A stretch of 5,724 bases of DNA, taken from assembly GCA_030603465.1 (NCBI GenBank), contig JAUVXT010000174.1:1-5724 (forward strand), given 5' to 3'. Shown in pieces: positions 5,724 to 5,724 of this stretch. Source of the stretch: Deltaproteobacteria bacterium (GTDB lineage Bacteria; Desulfobacterota; Syntrophia; Syntrophales; UBA2210). Under the pieces are notes generated by a model, which searched no databases, was not told the origin of the DNA, and saw nothing but the letters and a program-made list of their open reading frames with translations. A program made the position numbers and the translations under genes. Numbering within the stretch: position 1 is the first letter of the stretch; each line of letters opens with the position of its first letter.

Positions 5724-5724
5724 C

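Overview
The window looks like a chromosomal stretch of an anaerobic bacterium. The best guess is a member of Desulfobacterota (the old Deltaproteobacteria), such as a sulfate reducer or syntroph. This rests on a multi-cluster cytoplasmic formate dehydrogenase with a NuoG-like N-terminus next to a TAXI-type TRAP uptake system. It is inference from gene content only, and the genus cannot be told. All supported genes lie on the minus strand, so reading in gene order runs from position 5724 down to 1.

Layout in transcription order. (1) 5723-5127: the 3' part of a TAXI-family TRAP solute-binding protein, closed by a strong intrinsic terminator (5115-5081). (2) 5080-4757: a gene-free leader with a good sigma70-type promoter (TTGCTA-N17-TATAAT, 5008-4980) and a stable hairpin. 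(3) 4756-2819: the fused 4TM/12TM TRAP permease. It is one continuous 645-codon reading frame, interrupted at codon 397 by a single in-frame UGA where I recall related proteins having an aromatic residue, often Trp. As it stands it reads as two pieces, 3566-4756 and 2819-3547. (4) 2818-2623: an intergenic stretch with a long hairpin, a TTGACA promoter candidate, and a textbook intrinsic terminator placed between that promoter and the next gene. (5) 2622-1660: an EamA-family (DMT) ten-helix exporter. (6) 1659-1030: about 630 bases without a gene. It holds a 181-bp, nearly fully palindromic MITE-like element (1468-1648) flanked by an 8-bp direct repeat, and candidate control sites for the next gene. 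(7) 1029-1: the first 343 codons of a formate dehydrogenase alpha subunit with [2Fe-2S], 2x[4Fe-4S] and the start of the molybdopterin domain; the active-site residue lies just off the window.

How the genes work together: the binding protein would capture an unknown, probably organic-acid, ligand in the periplasm and hand it to the permease for sodium- or proton-driven uptake. The EamA protein probably moves a small metabolite, likely outward. The formate dehydrogenase oxidises formate or reduces CO2 in the cytoplasm. Nothing in the sequence ties EamA or formate dehydrogenase to the TRAP substrate.

Most unusual points: the in-frame UGA in the permease, the palindromic element with matching flanks, the loss of all four ligands of the His-Cys [4Fe-4S] cluster in the formate dehydrogenase, and the terminator inside the presumed leader of the EamA gene. 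I saw no rRNA, tRNA, CRISPR array or intact transposase.
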